Below, one piece after another: positions 40,707-44,565 of a DNA stretch of 44,565 nt. Made by a program: the position numbers and the translations under genes. Position 1 is the stretch's first letter. Every line of letters begins with the position of its first letter. The DNA comes from Strigomonas culicis (lineage: Eukaryota; Euglenozoa; Kinetoplastea; Trypanosomatida; Trypanosomatidae): NCBI GenBank assembly GCA_000482145.1, contig AUXH01000086.1:1-44565 (forward strand), read 5' to 3'. The notes under the pieces were generated by a model, which ran no database searches, was not told where the DNA came from, and saw only the letters and a program-made list of their open reading frames with translations.

Positions 40707-43343
40707 TCAATCTGGAGCTAAGATGTTATGCAGGGCTACTTCATCCTTCGGCACTCCCGCTGTCAAGCAGATAATATGATACGGGTACCACCCATCGCTT
40801 GAAAAGCCAAATGTCGCATTCACATCTCTGATAAAATGCGTCGTCAGTGTCTGCACGTCACTCTCCCGTTTGCGCAACGCCGCTTCGACCCCTTCAATGC
40901 AGCACCGCTGCTCAAAAAGGAAAGCGTACGGTGTCCTTACTGCAGGAGGGAGGTCCAGCACGCGGTTGCACGGTGGCGCGCCAAACACTTGGTGGCGCCA
41001 CTGCAAAGCTCGCTCAAACGCGCGCAGTGCCGCCGCCAGATAGTCCCCCCGCGCGTCGTGCCGACCGGCTGGCCCACTGAGGCTGCCGGTCGCCGAGCCA
41101 CGGGGCAAGACGAGCACGTCATCCTCGACCTGCATGCCGAGTCCTTGCCGCAGCGGCGCTGGTACGTGCAGGGCGGCGGCGCACGGCGTCCCGCCCGCTC
41201 CGTCCAGCAGGAGCGGCCACAGTGCGGGTGGGGGTATGTACACGCCGGGCTCGACGGTGTGCATCATACCGCCAAGGAAGATTGTGGGCGCTATGCGGCT
41301 CGTCGGCCGTTTTGCCTCCGCAGAAGACGTGCGTGGGGGTGCGGCGGCGGCGCTTTCAAACTTGATTGGGACGCGTTCGTGAATGTCCAGCCCGAAGAAG
41401 TGGCCGAAGCTGTGAGCACAGAACACGGTCTTCACACTCCCCAACGATGGCGTGTGCCTGTCCTCGAGGCCGCTCTGCTCATAGATACCCACCTCCGCGA
41501 GAAGCTCTTGGGTTAAGGCAACGTGAAGCGCCGCGACAGACTGCACCGATACACCCTCAGCGATGCTCAGGAGTAGTTTCCGCTGGAGCTGTAGAAGGCC
41601 ACGGTACAGCTCTCGCTGCAGCGCGTCGGTGGCGACTGCCGGGGAGCACCCACCCCCCGTGTTGTCAACGCTAGTACCATGGTTTGCGAAAAAGGTTCTG
41701 TTGTTCAGTGGAAAGGTGCGGGTGCAGTCGATTGGAATGTTGTTCAACTCGACACCAAAGTCGAGCCGAACGAGTTCCGTTCCAACGCGCTCCTCCAACG
41801 TATTGTTGTTATTGCTCGTGTAGTGAATATGAAAGCCGCGTGCCCCACTCGCAATGACTGGCGTGTACGCCGATTGGACGAGATGGGTCGGCCCCGCACG
41901 CCGCTGCGTGTCGGCCAGGAGCGACTGTATATCACAGTGAATAGAGAATTCACTCGAGTGAACGGCCTCACCCACACGGTGCTCGTTGGCCTGGCGCATG
42001 ACTTTTTCAATAATAAATCGTGTGCACTCCGCGGACAAGAAGAAAGACGCCAGTTGGCCAGGGAGCTTAATGGCACGGTAATGCCACATAAAGGTTTGCG
42101 CCACAGGCAGAATGGGGGTCGTAATAACAGCCATCTCCATTTCAGTAGCTCCATTCCCTTTTACCCCCTCCTGCTCTTTCTCTACTCTTCCGTTGTCCAG
42201 TGCGAACGTGAGGTGCAACAAGCTCGTGTAGGCGCCTGCGAGCTCGGCTCGCGCGTTGCGTTGCTGTGGTCCGCGTTCCGAGCAAAGTAAGCACGCGACA
42301 TTCCCAGCTGAGGGGACCTTTGCCGGTTCATACTGGAAGCGCAGCGCCTTTAGCTGTGTGGGGCTGCTGTTTGCACGGCCCGGCATTTTGGCATTTCGCT
42401 TGTCCGCGATGACAAGAGGCTGCGCCAGCTGAATGTCAACCGTGGAAGAGCAAAGCAGGGTGAGCAGAGCCTCCCATGGGTGATGGAAAAGCACCGAGGG
42501 AGAGGACACTGTGATGCTTCCGTCGTTACACAGATCAGCAGCTGCTCCTCGAGCACGTACATACGTCGGAAGGCGGTATCGCTGCCCGGACCAGGACATT
42601 TGGGTGGGGTAGTGCAGTGTCATAGTCGGCAGAGGGTTCAGCCGCTTCAGTTGCGAAGGGGAAAGCGCCGCCGCGCGATCACTGCAAAGGAAGGCGCGCT
42701 GCGTATCATACACCTTCGCGGCGGCAATTGCTTTGATTTCGGTCATAATTGTCTCTGCAATAGTGAAGATGTCGTTTTTCTGGACATGTACACGCGTATC
42801 GCCCGGGCCAGTATTGCTCGTCTCGTCGACGAGAAGACCCTCCACCACCTGCACATCTGTACTCTCGAAATCCCACACCAGCACGTCCTTCGCCGTGGTC
42901 TTGTTGCCCACGAACAGGAAGCACTTATGCACGGAAGCATCCGAAGAAGCCGCGCTCACCGCACCCTTGACGAACACGGCCATGTTAAGCTCCACGTGAT
43001 CTTCAGTGTGTAGATGGTGCCGCGACGGTGCAAGCTCACGTCGCATCGGGACATGCAGCCCGAAGAGGTGGTAGAAGAGGGTGTCCTGCCGAAAAGAGGA
43101 GCTCAGTATATCATTTGTGGCGTACATGCTGCTTGCGGCGGGCAGGATGAAGATGCTGTTGGCTTCCATGCACGAAAAAAGCACGCGGCGTCGCTGCGCA
43201 AGATCCTTTGCGCTCGGGTGGTACTGACTGTTTGCGTTGTTGCCATCGTGCAAAGGGGTAAAACATCTACGACAGACGCTTACAATACCAAGTGGGCGGC
43301 ATGCGGCGCTAGCTCCACGGCGCATACTCATAAATGGACACAT
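40707..43343 (-). CDS. M24-family aminopeptidase P-like metallopeptidase, enlarged
   Basis: An 878-residue M24 (pita-bread) peptidase resembling Xaa-Pro aminopeptidase 3/ICP55, which trims N-termini of imported mitochondrial proteins. An AMP_N-type domain occupies the N-terminal part (from about residue 48). In the catalytic part, the dimetal ligands are all present: Asp528 (LDFG), Asp539 (IDCTRTF), His648 (HSFGHFFG), Glu698 (VEPGVY) and Glu740 (VEDDVLV). Accessory His507 (HIHY) and His655 also match. It is far longer than the usual 450-510 residues owing to insertions at about 200-430, 550-575 and 660-690. The N-terminus is basic and Ser/Cys-rich, fitting mitochondrial import. ATGs at 43343, 43331 and 43325 are possible starts; see the findings. 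Mitochondrial ICP55-like function is inferred. Confidence 0.88.
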   Translation of the reverse strand: MCPFMSMRRGASAACRPLGIVSVCRRCFTPLHDGNNANSQYHPSAKDLAQRRRVLFSCMEANSIFILPAASSMYATNDILSSSFRQDTLFYHLFGLHVPMRRELAPSRHHLHTEDHVELNMAVFVKGAVSAASSDASVHKCFLFVGNKTTAKDVLVWDFESTDVQVVEGLLVDETSNTGPGDTRVHVQKNDIFTIAETIMTEIKAIAAAKVYDTQRAFLCSDRAAALSPSQLKRLNPLPTMTLHYPTQMSWSGQRYRLPTYVRARGAAADLCNDGSITVSSPSVLFHHPWEALLTLLCSSTVDIQLAQPLVIADKRNAKMPGRANSSPTQLKALRFQYEPAKVPSAGNVACLLCSERGPQQRNARAELAGAYTSLLHLTFALDNGRVEKEQEGVKGNGATEMEMAVITTPILPVAQTFMWHYRAIKLPGQLASFFLSAECTRFIIEKVMRQANEHRVGEAVHSSEFSIHCDIQSLLADTQRRAGPTHLVQSAYTPVIASGARGFHIHYTSNNNNTLEERVGTELVRLDFGVELNNIPIDCTRTFPLNNRTFFANHGTSVDNTGGGCSPAVATDALQRELYRGLLQLQRKLLLSIAEGVSVQSVAALHVALTQELLAEVGIYEQSGLEDRHTPSLGSVKTVFCAHSFGHFFGLDIHERVPIKFESAAAAPPRTSSAEAKRPTSRIAPTIFLGGMMHTVEPGVYIPPPALWPLLLDGAGGTPCAAALHVPAPLRQGLGMQVEDDVLVLPRGSATGSLSGPAGRHDARGDYLAAALRAFERALQWRHQVFGAPPCNRVLDLPPAVRTPYAFLFEQRCCIEGVEAALRKRESDVQTLTTHFIRDVNATFGFSSDGWYPYHIICLTAGVPKDEVALHNILAPD

Positions 43344-43734
43344 TCAGCAAAACAACAACAACAACAACAAAAATACGAATGCCAACAACAAGAAGAGGAA
43401 GCAGCTAATCGTGAAAACAAAGGAAGTGTGATGTTAATAGCATGATTCTTTGAGGAAAAGGGAAATGAGACCAAGGACGAGTAAATAACCGTGAAGCACT
43501 ACATGTTGCACTTTTTTTTTTACCGTTGTCTGAGTATGGTCTTATTCTCCATAGCATCATTTTCAGTTTCAATGGCGTGAACGCTCTGTACAGGTAATTA
43601 AGTGGCCATATATAAAGAGAAACGTATGTATATATAAATTATGAAGAAACAACGAGAAAAGAGAAGCTACATTGAAAATACACATCATGCATCTGCTTCT
43701 GCTACAAACAGAACAACACGAAGAAGCCGTGCGA
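43344..43734. other. Intergenic region between the p24 gene and the M24 gene
   Basis: A (CAA)n run at 43349-43373 directly precedes the M24 start on the coding strand as (TTG)n. AG at 43405-43406 is a candidate acceptor. The rest is AT-rich and should contain the p24 3' UTR. No gene was recognised. Confidence 0.55.
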
Positions 43735-44421
43735 CTAGGCAATCTTTTGCTTCACAAAGAACTTTTCCAGATACTTCTGCGCCCAGAAAAACAAAAGTAC
43801 ACCAACCACCATGTTCAACACCGTTGTTCCAATGGCGAGATACAACGTGTCCTGAATGCGTTGGTCCAGCAACGAGTGGGCCATCTCAAAACCGCGAATG
43901 CCATCCGTCATGTCCTTCGCCGCAATCTCGAGTAAGCGTATACGGTTCTCGTAGTCATCTAACGTCACTGGCTTGTCTACCACCAGCGCATCGTCGTCCG
44001 CGGTCGGGGGATCGATCAGGTCGTTCGCGGCGGAAAAACGTACTTCTATGCGAATCATCGGCTGCCGCAACGGCGTCGTGAGGCACAGCACGTACGTGCC
44101 GGTCTCGCGCGCCTCGAAGTTGATCTGCCGCATGTGGCCGAGGCTATTCAAATCCGTCTTGATGGGAATCTTCGGGCCGCGCACCCCCGGCGCAGGCCCC
44201 GGGCTGTAGAGCTCCGACCGGATGTAGATGAGGCGGGAGTCGATCGTGCGGTGGTGCACACTGACCATTGCAGGGTCCGCATCCGGGTCACGCACGGCCT
44301 CGTAGTTGACGCACAGCGGCACACCGGGCACAAGCTTCAGGTACACACCGGGTGTGGCCGCCTCCGTCAAACAGAGAAGCAGCAGCACGACGCTGCTCAG
44401 CGCAAGGATTCGACGTAGCAT
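43735..44421 (-). CDS. p24/emp24/TMED family ER-Golgi cargo receptor
   Basis: A 228-residue type I membrane protein. Signal peptide at 1-22 (LALSSVVLLLLCLTEA), a GOLD domain at about 25-130 with Cys37 and Cys113 placed for the usual disulfide, a linker, a coiled-coil segment at about 155-192, a transmembrane helix at about 195-214 and a 14-residue cytosolic tail (QKYLEKFFVKQKIA). The tail has the di-Phe COPII-export motif and nearby lysines resembling a COPI signal, as in p24 proteins cycling between ER and Golgi; in T. brucei such proteins help export GPI-anchored cargo. The acidic stretch at about 135-152 between GOLD and coiled coil is somewhat long. I start at ATG 44421; the frame upstream begins at GTG. 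Subfamily is not assigned. Confidence 0.93.
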   Translation of the reverse strand: MLRRILALSSVVLLLLCLTEAATPGVYLKLVPGVPLCVNYEAVRDPDADPAMVSVHHRTIDSRLIYIRSELYSPGPAPGVRGPKIPIKTDLNSLGHMRQINFEARETGTYVLCLTTPLRQPMIRIEVRFSAANDLIDPPTADDDALVVDKPVTLDDYENRIRLLEIAAKDMTDGIRGFEMAHSLLDQRIQDTLYLAIGTTVLNMVVGVLLFFWAQKYLEKFFVKQKIA

Positions 44422-44437
44422 CAACACGTTTAGATCT

Positions 44438-44474
44438 CTAGTATGTTGATTGTCAAATAAGAACGTATAATGAG

Positions 44475-44529
<55 letters not shown>
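44438..44529 (-). promoter_or_regulatory. Predicted SL trans-splice acceptor for p24, using a (CT)n microsatellite
   Basis: On the coding strand a (CT)n tract (44499-44529) and a (TA)n run are followed by AG at 44438-44439 (AGAG). Confidence 0.45.
44474..44529. repeat. (AT)n-(AG)n compound microsatellite
   Basis: About 13 AT units followed by about 15 AG units near the right edge. The left edge of the window also starts in (AG)n. Confidence 0.9.
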
Positions 44530-44532
<3 letters not shown>

Positions 44533-44565
44533 CTAGAACAAAATAAATAAAACGAACGACGTACC

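Noticed and set aside
1..44565. tRNA, rRNA, snoRNA cluster, CRISPR array or insertion sequence
   Set aside because: No cloverleaf with A/B boxes, no rRNA-like stretch, no regularly spaced direct repeats, no transposase or reverse-transcriptase frame and no terminal repeats were found by eye; a covariance search could still reveal a small RNA.

Overview
The window looks like nuclear DNA of a trypanosomatid (kinetoplastid protozoan). All 22 credible protein genes lie on the minus strand with no introns and short gaps. Most gaps carry a polypyrimidine tract followed by an AG just upstream of the next ATG, the layout expected of a polycistronic unit resolved by spliced-leader trans-splicing. Coding sequence is GC-rich, while gaps are AT-rich and full of microsatellites. 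Several proteins have typical kinetoplastid forms: a type II NADH dehydrogenase, a selenophosphate synthetase with Cys at the Sec site, and large orphan proteins with presequence-like N-termini. I cannot fix the genus from sequence alone. Several starts were moved to the first ATG downstream of the predicted splice acceptor, because the longest open frames begin at GTG/TTG or run back through the polypyrimidine tract.

Layout in window order (transcription runs right to left): COQ5 methyltransferase; WD40 protein with an N-terminal PIP-box-like motif; a GC-rich non-coding island (about 3590-4345); protein tyrosine phosphatase; NDH2; PRPP synthetase; BCS1-like AAA ATPase; selenophosphate synthetase; SF1/branch-point-binding protein; TylF-type methyltransferase; SEP+UBX protein; OS-9-like MRH lectin; two tandem L-2-hydroxyglutarate dehydrogenase genes; a 1017-aa orphan; a 326-aa orphan; three tandem PAQR (adiponectin-receptor-like) genes; L-seryl-tRNA(Sec) kinase; a 1391-aa orphan; an M24 aminopeptidase-P-like protease; and a p24/emp24 cargo receptor.

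Two functional themes recur, although neighbours in a kinetoplastid transcription unit need not be co-functional. COQ5, NDH2, BCS1 and the two L-2-HGDH proteins all touch the mitochondrial ubiquinone pool. SelD and PSTK are two of the dedicated selenocysteine-synthesis enzymes. OS-9-like and p24 proteins belong to ER quality control and ER-Golgi transport.

The most unusual features are: the GC-rich island with strong hairpins and a 14-G run; the two L-2-HGDH genes, which share an almost identical 349-bp 5' block (start codon and splice acceptor included) although the rest has diverged, as expected of gene conversion; minimal upstream ORFs abutting the start codons of the WD40 and BCS1 genes and a 9-codon uORF before the TylF gene; the probably transferred TylF-type methyltransferase; and the trio of diverged PAQR genes. 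No tRNA, rRNA, CRISPR array or intact mobile element was recognised.
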